From positions 87,980-149,979 of the forward strand of contig NW_019091518.1 in assembly GCF_001949145.1 (NCBI RefSeq): a stretch of 62,000 nucleotides of DNA, in the 5' to 3' direction. Below the pieces are notes generated by a model. That model was given only the letters and a program-made list of their open reading frames with translations. It did not search any database and was not told where the DNA came from. Origin of the DNA: Acanthaster planci (lineage: Eukaryota; Echinodermata; Asteroidea; Valvatida; Acanthasteridae). Numbering within the stretch: position 1 is the first letter of the stretch; each line of letters starts with the position of its first letter. Below are positions 36,801 to 48,800 of this stretch, piece by piece. The position numbers and the translations under genes are program-made.

Positions 36801-39800
36801 GGATCTCACAGAATGCCTTCTCAGTGGTCCCTCTTAGCCTGAAGGGCCTGGCCTTGACTAGCTACATTGTACCTGTGACATAGCTCAGGCTGGATTTCTG
36901 ATTTTGTGACCTTGCTTTGATTGGCGTAGCACGTTTTTTTTAATTTCCTTCCCAGCCTGTAATATCCTCCAGAGCAGACCAGTGTACACTTAGACCTTGA
37001 TCTTATACAGTACATTATTCAAAAAGGATACAATTAAAAAGTTATAGGTATCTCATATAGATTTTGTGAGATGCCTTTTTGTTCAACTTCCTTTATGAAT
37101 AATTGTGTGGATTATCATGAAAACCTCCTCTGGAGGCTGATAGGCAGTTGATCGAAATTAGGGATAAAAGACTGGCACAAAGAAATTTCAGATGGAAAGA
37201 GTCCTTCGGAAATTTCCCAGAAAGGAATACACGTACGGTGTTTAACTTGAAATTCAGTGGTTATTGATCACTAGGCCACAGTTTTCCATTGTGAAAATGT
37301 CTTCTCCGGCAAAATTCTTTTAAAAGAGTCCGTCGTTGGAAAACTGTACAGCAAATTAGTGTTCAGTGCATCTTACGTTGGTTTATGCCTCTATTGGCGT
37401 GTATAGTGCAGACTGGTCTCCACAGAGCCTGTGAGATCACGCATTGATGATTTGGATGTGCAGGGTTTTTTATGAGACAGACCGCTCAATCTTCATTAGT
37501 CCAGGAAGTCCAAGGTCCACAGATACTCTCAGTGCACGTCAAAAGCCACTTTATTGCCTCGTTTGATGCCATTGAAGGCTTTCTAATGCCGCCAACTTGT
37601 TGTCAGTGATGCCCTTTTCAACACTCGTTAAGACTTGGCAGATCTGGTTACCTTCCAAATTACAGCTTTGTATCTGAATACCGCAAGGCAATTTATTGTG
37701 TTCATTTTGATGATGCCACCTCTGAGCAGTGGTTGGTGTTACAGATCTCTTCCTTGGTGTTTTGTTTCCACTTCAGCTCGCAGTTCTCATCTGATCGTTC
37801 AATACAAATAATTAGGCTGTGTAGATTTGTTACTTTAAGAAGAAAAAAATAGAGCTATTTCCACAAAGTAGACTACATGTATGAGATGGTTTTGTAGAAG
37901 AACCTAATGTCATCATATGCTAAAGCTACGCAACCAACCAGAAACAAACTACCAGCAACTTTTTCCCAAGGACGAGTTTAGTTAGTACGCTCCACTTCAC
38001 TTTATACTTTTATCTGTGCAGTTAATTTTCTATAGCTGTAGATGCGATGTGATGTTGAAATACAATCATGGGATGTATTCTCCATTACCAGAGAGGAGGC
38101 TTTTGTAACCATGGAGTGAGGATAGATGGAGGGCACTTAAATTCCACTAATTGTCCATTATGCTTTTGGAAAAGACAATTTTTTATGATGGTATATCATC
38201 GCATACATGTATATAGAAACAGCAGTAGATCTTGCAAAGAGGCGCGGCTAATCTGTAGATCTTGCAAAGAGGCATGGCTACCTGTAGATCTTGCAAAGAG
38301 GTGTGGCTACCTGTAGATCTTACAAAGAGGCATGGCTACCTGTAGATCTTACAAAGAGGCGTGGCTACCTGTAGATATTGCACAGAGGCGTGGCTACCTG
38401 TAGATCTTGCAAAGAGGCATGGCTACCTGTAGATCTTACAAAGAGGCGTGGCTACCTGTAGATCTTGCACAGAGGCATGGCTATCTGTAGATCTTGCACA
38501 GAGGCATGGCTATCTGTAGATCTTGCACAGAGGCATGGCTACCTGTAGATCTTGCAAAGAGGCGTGGCTACCTGTAGATCTTGCACAGAGGCGTGGCTAT
38601 CTGTAGATCTTGCACAGAGGCATGGCTACCTGTAGATCTTGCACAGAGGCATGGCTATCTGTAGATCTTGCAAAGAGGCGCGGCTATCTGTAGATCTTGC
38701 AAAGAGGCGCGGCTACCTTTAGTAATGTGATCAAGTTATTTCCCTAACATCTGTCGGCCAAATTCCATCATGCTTTCATTCAACAGAAACTCTATCTGCC
38801 GTAAACCTCTGGAAATGTGTGAAGTCTCCTTGGTTAGGAAATCCGTTGATGTGGTGCATACCTTGCAATGTAGCACAGAACATAAGCCAGTGTAGAACAT
38901 ACACGTGTAGCATGGTTAGGTCTGTTGTCTATGTGTCTCCGCGCATTTCCAATGGAGCAAAGACCTAGACGTACATGTAGCTCAACATAAGGGATTTGGA
39001 TGCAGCCTAACTTAGACAGTGTAGAGTTCAATTTGGGTTCTGTGAAATACCGACTCATTGGTAGCGTTCCACATGTCCACTTGACAATTGTGAGTTTTGG
39101 GCACTAAGGTCAGAGTCTTAAAACTACCAGTAGGAATCAAAATTTTGTATTAACCAAATAAAGAGTCGGAAATTGGTTGTCACGTGTAATTTTATCAAAA
39201 GTTAAAAACCACCCATGTGACAGCTAGGCACCCAACCAGTAGGAGTGGGTGGATAGGCCTTCATTACAATGAGGAGACAATTTCTTTTGTGAAGAAAAAC
39301 TTGGGACCGAGTTGTGGGGACACAAGTTTGTCTCTAATTTTTTTTGGTTCCCACAACATCTCTGTTTCAACCGGTTTGTAGTCCCGCGACAACTGTACAT
39401 CAGGCATGTGTCAACTGTGTGAGGTATTTGCAAATTATTTTTCTTTCGTGATTCAGACACAAAGCAGGCATTTAAGCTTGGTGGAGACGTCTTATTGATT
39501 CCTCTTCCATACGTTTGCCTTCCCCACAGGTTCTTCTTCTTGTCCAACGATGAGATGCTGGAGATCCTGTCAGAGACCAAGGACCCCCTGCGGGTCCAGC
39601 CTCACCTCAAGAAATGCTTTGAGGGCATCGCCAAGCTGGAGTTCCTGCCTAACCTGGACATCGTGGCCATGTTCAGCAGCGAGGGGGAGAAGGTCAAGAT
39701 GACCTCGGTCATCTCCACCACTGAGGCCCGAGGCGCCGTGGAGAAGTGGCTGCTACAGGTCCAGGATGTCATGTTGGTCAGCGTCAAGGACGTCATTGAG

Positions 39801-42800
39801 AAATCACATCAGGTATTTTGGCTTTCCTCAGAAGAAAAAGGGGGCAAAGTATTACTCTTGAGGAAGGGGAGATAACAATATGTTCCTTAAACTCCTGCCT
39901 AGCAAGATTAATCGCCATTTCAGTGACTCACAGAAATTTGGAGTGAATGAATGTATAAAAAGACAATTTGAGGAGGGTGGAGTGTGCAGGTAGGCCAGAA
40001 ATTTCATTTCATTCTGGGCTTACCCATGTGGAGTTTTCCAGCAGAAAATCTGCTAAGCCAAATTTACTTACTAAGCAGTTGTCAGAAGGGAACCAGCTGG
40101 ACACAATATGGATGACATGAAGTGTTGGCCGGTAATCTGTTTTTACTGAGCAAACATTTTGGGATTAAACATTTTCTTAGCTCAACAGCTTCATGACGAG
40201 GCTGTGTCTAAATTACTTGCTGGGGGGGCTTAATATTTCACATGACTCCATGAGAAGTGGCAATAGCCACTACCCAGAGACTAATACTTTCGTAATTTTT
40301 CTAAGCATCTGCCATTGCTGTTTCCCACCCATTGAAGGCCTACGCCATCGAAGCCCGGGAGGACTGGGTGCAGGAGTGGCCGGGCCAGGTAGTGCTGTGC
40401 GTCTCCCAGATCTACTGGACAGCCGAGGTCCACGAGGCCATCCGTGGTGGGCCCCAGGGCCTGCGGGACTACCACGACAAGCTGGAGAGCCAGCTACAGG
40501 ACATTGTGGCCCTGGTGCGCGGCAAGCTGTCCAAGCAGACGCGCATCACCATGGGGGCACTGGTTACCATCGATGTGCACGCCCGGGACGTGGTCTTGGA
40601 TATGGCAGAAAAGGGTATGGGGGAAAATACTTACTATGCCAGTGGTATGGGTTGTATTAAATATAGCCTATAAAGCAGTGCCGCAAGGTCCACTTCTGTA
40701 AATAGATTTTAATCAACAAGTTTGCCCCGTCGATGGTAAGACATCGTTCTGGCAAAGATGAAGCCAAGGGATATGAGTTTGGGGTCAACCTACATTTAAG
40801 GAAGCTTGTGCAGTTTTCTTAGAGACTCTCAGGTATAGTAGTTACACTTGTAAGGTGTAAAAATGTTGTTAAAAATCACATCATTCCTATCAAAACATCA
40901 ATCATCAATTTGGTACACTAACCCTGTTGGGCAGTATGACTGACATCAAGACATATCCACGTGATCTACATGTATATGATCTAAATATAGATTTTTGTAG
41001 AGTATTTCAAGTGGTTTTTATCATTATCTTGTTGATTTCAGGTGTGGAGAATGAGAATGATTTCAACTGGCTTGCCCAATTACGATATTACTGGGAAAAT
41101 AACACTGTCATGGTGCGTATCACCAACTCCTTGGTCAAGTATGCATATGAATACCTGGGCAATTCTTTCAGGTGAGTCCAACATGCACCTTACAAGAACA
41201 AACTTATTTATGCAATATTTAGTTGAGGAAAAAGAGAATGCCTTACAGTGACTCTTATATATGAATAGTATGAAGATTAAAGGTTTGAAGCTGGTGGAGA
41301 TTTAACTTAAGGTTAAAATTAAGAGATTAGGAGCCATAAAGGTGTTCTGAGAAGAATTGATTGGTGATCAACTTAGTGTTTCAATCAGTTTGCTTTGAAT
41401 TCTCCAAAACCACTTCTTTACACCTTGAAAGAATTAAGATTCCCAATTTCATATGATGGAGAACATCTTAGAGGAAGGTCTGAGGTTGGAAGTTTTAAAT
41501 TTGTGGTTCTAAGCATGTGTAGAGAACCAACTGTTCATTCTGTGACAAGTGCTGTGCTATGTTCCTCTTGTGAGACTGCAAGAGTATGTCAGAAACCATG
41601 ACTTGGGAAGAGGCGTTCACAGGGTGTTGTCACTGACCATCCATTGTAAGCATACCTTTGTTCATGTGTTGATGGCACCCATAGATTGGTCATCACGCCC
41701 TTGACTGATCGCTGCTATCGCACCCTGGTGGGCGCCTACCATCTCAACCTGGGTGGTGCCCCCGAGGGCCCCGCCGGCACGGGCAAGACGGAGACCACCA
41801 AGGACCTGGCCAAGGCACTGGCCGTCCAGTGCGTGGTCTTCAACTGCTCAGACGGCCTGGACTACCTGGCCATGGGCAAGTTCTTTAAGGGGCTAGCCTC
41901 CTCGGGGGCCTGGGCCTGCTTTGACGAGTTCAACCGCATTGAGCTGGAGGTGCTGTCGGTGGTGGCCCAGCAGATCCTCTGCATCCAGCGGGCCGTCATG
42001 ACCCATCAGGAGACCTTCATCTTTGAGGGGACAGAGCTGGTGCTGAGGGACACCTGCTTTGTGGCTATCACCATGAACCCTGGCTATGCTGGGCGCTCAG
42101 AGCTTCCTGACAACCTCAAGGTTTAGAGACTTTTTAAAATTCTCATCACTGTTATCATTTTGTACTTTTCACCTTGGTAGATGTGGCTTGAAGCCACAGT
42201 TGCAATCAAGTCACAAGTGATGACTCAAACAGTCTTGACGCATTCATTACTCGTCATATGGTCTCAGGTCAAGTTGCATTTTATTTGAATAATCCGTAAC
42301 TAGGCAATTTCTCTGTTCTTTATTCATCTTGTAATGTGAACATGTACGTTGACTTTGATTCAGTTTTAATGACTGGACTTGCTACTAGACTTGTGCTGCA
42401 CTCAATTACATCACTAGCTCAGGATCACTTGATGCATCTTTGAACAGTGGTTTCTATGCAATGATATGTTATCTGTCCATTTCATAAATCAACCCAGTCT
42501 GTGTCTTGTTCCCATTCTCTCACAGGTGCTATTCCGCACAGTCGCCATGATGGTGCCAGACTATGCCATGATTGGCGAGATCATGCTGTATTCCTACGGC
42601 TTTGTGGACGCCCGAAACCTCTCCGTCAAGATCGTCACCACGTACCGTCTCTGCTCAGAGCAGCTGTCCTCCCAGTTCCACTACGACTACGGGATGCGTG
42701 CCGTCAAGGCAGTGCTCGCTGCTGCTGGTAACTTGAAACTCAAATTCCCCGATGAGAGTGAGGATATCCTGGTGAGTATTTCAGGATTTTGTCTTTTCAA

Positions 42801-45800
42801 ATAAGTCTATATGAGTTTGTGACAAAGCTAGTAATGAAATCGAGGATTGGCACAGAGTTGTGAAAGCTATATAATTTGAGATGGAAAAAACTGCAAAGAC
42901 AATTTTAGAGACAAACCTTGCAATCAGGAAGAGAATGAAGATCAAATCTACATGTAAGTCCCGGGTGGGATTTGAACCTTGGTGGCATTCAAACCTTGGT
43001 CACAGAGGCCAAAGGCAAGGAGTGTGCCTGTGCAGCGGTTAACTGGCAGTTGAATGTCTACTGAAGATTTAATTGCAGACCTCAAGATTCTCTTAATTAT
43101 ATTTAAAGAGAAGCAGTTTTACAGTATGCTTCTGAAAGCATGAAATTCTTAACAAGAAGCAGAAATTGGAATAGATAATTTTTGTTCATTGATATGAAAC
43201 TTTCTGAATGAGGTCAAATATTTGAGAAGTAACCAGCAGTCATAATGGCAGCTGTTTGGGATTTGTATTTTGTCTTTAACAGTTGCTGCGTTCCATCATC
43301 GACGTCAACCTACCCAAGTTCTTGTCCCACGACATCCCTCTGTTTGAGGGCATCATCTCCGATCTCTTCCCTGGTGTAGTCCTGCCCAAGGCTGACTACC
43401 AGGTGTTCTTGAATGCCGTGGAGGAGGTATGCGCCAAGAGAAACCTGCAGTGTGTGGATGCCTTCCGGGAGAAGATCATCCAGACGTATGAGATGATGAT
43501 CGTCAGACACGGGTAGGTTTAGGAGCTGTAGGGTTGTGGGGTTTCACATCAGCAGAAGTTGGATGGAATTCAGGAATTCTCCAGTTTCCAGTGAATGTAG
43601 CTTTTGAACTGTAACGTGATAATTGCATTGAAAACCTTTGATAGATGTGTTCAGTTGCTTTCTTTGTATGCATGAAAAAAAATCTTTCCTAATAAGAACT
43701 CCCTGAACGGAAATGTTGACAAATGGGAAGAGCCACCAACATAGGGCTGGATAGCTCAGTTGGTAGAGCACCGGTGTGGTGTTCCGGAGGTCACGGGTTC
43801 AAGTCCCGCTCCAGTCAATTTCTTTGCTCATCTTTACAATCTAATAAGAACTTGAGATTTATGACAGACTTTGAGAAAATTTGAGCCTGCCCAAGTCCTC
43901 ATAGATCTCTTTTTTGTATGTGTGGTTGTGCAGTTTCATGTTGGTTGGGGAACCCTTTGCTGGGAAGACAGAGGTCCTGCACGTCCTGGCAGACACCTTG
44001 ACCCTTCTGAACGAGAGGGGCCTGAACGAGGAGGAGAAGGCCTTATACCGCACTGTCAACCCTAAGGCTATCACCATGGGTCAGCTCTTTGGACAGTTTG
44101 ACCCGGTCTCACATGAGGTAGTGTAACGTGCTTTGCAGTGATAATATATTCGAGTCCACCACAAGTCCTTTCACAAGTCCCTTCACAAGTCCAGTCACAA
44201 GTCCCTTCAAAAGACCAGTCATAAGTAAGAGGGTGAACAATGACAAAAGAATGTTTTTGCCACAGGTCATTTGAGTAGCTTGTGAATTGGCTTAAGACTG
44301 AATGACTTGTGATGGACTTGTGATGGACTTGTGATGGACTTGTGATGGACTTACAGGGACAAATACAACACTGGTGCTTTGTCACCTGACTTGAATATAA
44401 TCAGGTTGCTTGTTGAAAGGGACTGATATGTGAGACTTTGATGTACCATAAAGTGACCAGTAGCCCCAACAAAGCCAAACCCAACAAGATTCTTTGCCAT
44501 TTAAACAGGGTTCATGTTCTGTTTGCGCAGTAATTGTCAGGTTTTGTTAATTTATTGAATCGTCATGAGCATTTCAAATCTTTGCAGGCAGGATACGTTT
44601 TATGTAAGAAGTTGTTTTTCACCAGTCTTATATAACTGTGCTACAGGGTCACAGAGTGAACATTTGAAAGGACAAAATGAAATTAATATCAGTTCCTCAC
44701 GGCCAGAAAAAATAAATCTGAGAAAAGGTTTAAGTGAAATGCATTCTTTTGTTTCTTGGAATTCCTCTCTCACCTCTCAGTGAGTGTTGTATCATTAAGC
44801 TGGAATGTGGGCGGACATTAACCCAGTTTAAGTGTCCACATTCCTAATTAATTTATTAAATATTAGAAAAGATTTCAACCTGTCTCACCCTCTAGTGGAC
44901 AGACGGAGTGGTTGCCAACACCTTCCGTGAGTTTGCCTCCACCGAGACCCCCGACCGCAAGTGGGTGATCTTTGATGGTCCCATCGACACCTTGTGGATC
45001 GAGAGCATGAACACCGTGTTGGATGACAACAAGAAGCTATGTCTAATGAGCGGTGAGATCATCCAGATGTCCAACAGCATGAGTCTCATCTTTGAGTGCA
45101 TGGACCTGTCTCAGGCCTCGGTGAGTTCTGGCTTGCCCCCTCTTTTATGTTTTACTCTAATAAAGCATTGCCAGGGGTCGTGCGTCGCTGATTAATCTCT
45201 GTTTTTCATTTTGCTCTCTCTTTTCTTTCCGTGTCCCAGCCTGCGACTGTCAGTCGCTGTGGCATGATCTACCTGGAGCCGTCCAACCTCGGCTGGCGTC
45301 CAGTCTTCCGATCTTGGCTCAACAACCTCCCAGAGACGTTGAAGAAAGAGGAGCCTTTGTTCATCGCACTGTTTGAGTGGTTGCTGGAACCGGCTATTGA
45401 CTTTGTACATCGAAATACAAAGGTAGGGTTGCAACCCCAACTTCAAAACAGAAGTAACTCAGACTTTGAAAGAGTTGTTGTGATGCTTTAAAATATAGCT
45501 GGGTACACTAGAAATCTTTTAGTAAGCTTATTAACTGTGGTTTCCTTCTACTTCATCCAGTCTCTCTCTCCACTTGCCACTTTTGGTACTCTAGTTGCAT
45601 TTCAAAATGAATTTGTTATACTTTAGGTGAATATTAACAAGCAGAAATCTGGAATTCTTCACATTTTTGCGAGGCTTCCATTTGTCTGTTATCTTCCTCT
45701 TTAACAATTTTTTTTCTTCAGTCTCCCCTCCACAGTTGTGAGCATTTTCCTGGCTAAGACCCCTGCTAATCCGAAAAAAACTCTAGCAGCAAGGTCTTGG

Positions 45801-48800
45801 CATTGATACCTGTTTGACGTTTTTGTGTTGGCTTGAATATCCCATGACTTTTATTTCTACCATTGCGTTGACAGGAATATGTGCCCACAAGCACTAACAA
45901 TTTTGCCAGGTCTTTGATGTACTTCGTCAACATGTTCTTGGCAGACAACATCAAACCAGAGACCGACCTGAAGCATCTCAGACCTTGGATTATTGTAAGT
46001 TTGTCTCGTGTAGCAAGTTCTCATGTGACTTGACACTTGACTTTTGACTGAACAAAACAGAAGAAACCTGACAACAGATATTGGAAAATTGATCGTAAGA
46101 AACAAGATCTTTAAACCTAGAAACTTTTTTGTAAGTTTCAATAGATATATATTAATTTGAATACTTGGACTGAGAAAATCAAAGGAAGAAAAGTTGAATA
46201 TAAAGGCATCAGGTTTGAGTGTGCAGTTTTTCCAAATTGGTGTGAGTTTCCAGAAAGCCTTCTCTGGAACTGATAACTCTAGAACTCGTGTTGAAATGCA
46301 CAAGTTTCTTGATTCCGATATTCGTTTTATTATCTTTGCCCTTGTTTTCAGTCCACTGTCTTTTTCTCCTTGGTGTGGTCGGTGGGTGCCGTGGGAGACA
46401 CGGACGGCAGGGCCAAATTTGACGAGTTCTTACGAGACATCTTGTCAGGGAAGAATGAGCAGCACCCCTACCCAGGGGAAGTGGGCACTAAGCTAGATGT
46501 GCCTTTCCCCACCGAGGGGCTAGTGTATGACTACATGTATGATGTGAGTGAAAAGTAAAATGTCTTGTCGTGAAAATACTGTGAAAATGTTTAAGGTTGG
46601 TTCCTAGAAAAGAAATGTATCAAACTTTAAAATAATCTGCATAAAACGGGAGGCAGACAGAATTATTAGTTTGGATTTTGCAGATTTATCATCAGGTCAT
46701 CGTAAGTCATCTCAAACCATTGTAAGTAAAATCACTGTTCAATTGCAAGTCAACTAGTCTTGGTTCAAGTCACAAGCAATTTAAATGGATTGTTACAAAG
46801 ACTTTTCAGTAATTAATTTGACATCTTTGACCTGACCTGCCATTGGACTTGTGATTTGAACTTGCGATTGACTGATTCCAATTCTTGTATTTTGCCTTGT
46901 TGTTTGTAGTCCAACGTTTCTACTGTTTGTCACTTTGTCTGATCATGCCTCCTTGTAAATTGTCTACTCACTCCCGATACTTCGCTTCTTTAGAGGAATA
47001 AATATTGAGTGAAATTACCTCCTGTTTATTTGTTCCCCATTGATTCCTTGTAGTTCAAAGCTCGAGGCAAGTGGGTTCATTGGAATGACACCATCAAAGG
47101 AGCTAGCATCGGTGAAGGTCGCAAGGTGCAGGAGATTATCGTACCTACCATGGACACAGCTCGTTACACATACCTCATGGACATAGCCATTAGGCACAAG
47201 AGGTGGGTAGAACAAAAATAGGCAAATTAAATGCATGTCTACATTCCTTGTCAAATTGGTTGTGCCCGAGAGTCCATTTTCCAAGCATCTGTGGGCATAG
47301 CCCTTTTTCCAGTTGTGAAAAGTATTTAGCCGCGGAAATGAAAACCCTCATTATCAGCAGTAGATTTCCACCAACTTCAAGCTCCTGTGTCCACTAACTA
47401 TTAAAGACAATGATGTTAGGATACTCTCCAACAGTATTTATTAAATGAATCTCAGTTATATCAATTGTACACAACCAGTGCAACTGAATTTGTGCCTAAA
47501 GTAATTTTTTTCTCTTTAAAGTAAAATTTGTAGTGGAGAATTGATTTTGGACATTCTTTTAAAAGGAACTTGTAAATTTGCTACAGTGTGTAATTATTTC
47601 TTTGTACCTACAAAGGTTGGGCAAATTTAGAGAGTATATATTTCCTCTGTGTTGTTTCATTGAAGGGCCATTCTGTTCGTGGGGCCCACCGGTACAGGCA
47701 AGAGTGTGTACGTCAAGGACAAACTGATGAACAACCTCTCCAAGGAGGAGTTCCTACCCCTCTTTATCAACTTCTCGGCCCAGACCAGCGCTGGCCAGAC
47801 TCAGGTATGAAATCACCAGATGTGAACTCTGCCGGTGTATGCCCTGCTAGATAGAAATGTTTGAGGCTCGTCTATAATTTGTGCACTGACGTTCCGTTAG
47901 CGATCCTGTGGGGTTTTAATGTCAAACAGGAACTCCTTGACAAAGACTCTAGGATTAGTTCTGTCCATGAACAGTTTCCACTTTCGATCTCTCTGCGGCA
48001 GGATATCATCATGTCCAAGCTGGACAAGCGGCGTAAAGGAGTCTTCGGCCCTCCCATGGGCAAGCGCTCCGTCATCTTTGTGGATGACCTCAACATGCCG
48101 GCGAGGGAGGTATACGGTGCCCAGCCACCCATCGAGCTCCTTAGACAGTTCTTTGATCATGGAAATTGGTTAGTCGCTTTAATCCATACATCATGCAGAA
48201 AAATCAAAAAAAGGATCCAACGATATCAAGTCATCCCTGTCTTAGGATAGTGCTGCATGGAAACGAGGTCCACTATTGGTTTCATCGTCAAGATGAAGGG
48301 TTGTTACCTATAGAGACATGTTGCCATGATAAGGGACATTGAACTGCCTAAACCAGTAAACTGTTATCGCTTTATTGAATTCATTTCTTTAGCTACATGT
48401 AGTTCAAGTTGTTTTGTCGCTGTGGCAGAAGTGTCTGGTAAAGTTTATGCTGCTAGAATGGCTACTTTTAAGGTTTTAAAAAAAAGTGTTAAGGCAAATG
48501 TAAACATTTGAAAAGAAAAAAATTGTTAAAAATAGGAATGGTAGATAAAGTAATATTGTCGGCCTGTTTGTGGTCGGAGCATTTTCAACATTTTCCTATT
48601 TTATCTGAAATGGAGATTACTGTTTCTGAGCCTTTTAATTAGAGCTCTGTCTGTCTTCCCAACTTTCAGGTACGACAAGAAAGACACCACCAAGATTGTC
48701 CTGACTGATGTCCAGTTCCTTACAGCCATGGGTCCCCCTGGCGGAGGCCGTAATCCTGTCACTTCCAGGTTCCTGCGACATTTCAACATCATCGGCATCA

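Larger units (their letters stand above)
33978..39529 (+). other. Long DNAH12 intron 18, host of a nested gene
   Basis: Bounded by CCCAAG|GTAAGT and CCCCACAG|GTTC. It holds the antisense GPCR (35563-36509), a 17-copy 29-bp minisatellite (38223-38716) and otherwise unremarkable AT-rich sequence at 33978-35560, 36700-38200 and 38730-39520. Confidence 0.85.

Noticed and set aside
38223-38716. CRISPR array
   Set aside because: Units are contiguous 29-mers with no spacers, in a eukaryotic intron; it is a minisatellite.
41685-42120. GC-rich island as a CpG island or transferred DNA
   Set aside because: It is the conserved AAA1 exon; other motor exons show the same GC rise against AT-rich introns.
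43745-43817. Functional tRNA-Thr gene
   Set aside because: The cloverleaf is nearly complete, but mismatches occur in the anticodon and T stems and the homology to 18370-18500 extends well outside the tRNA, which fits a SINE better.
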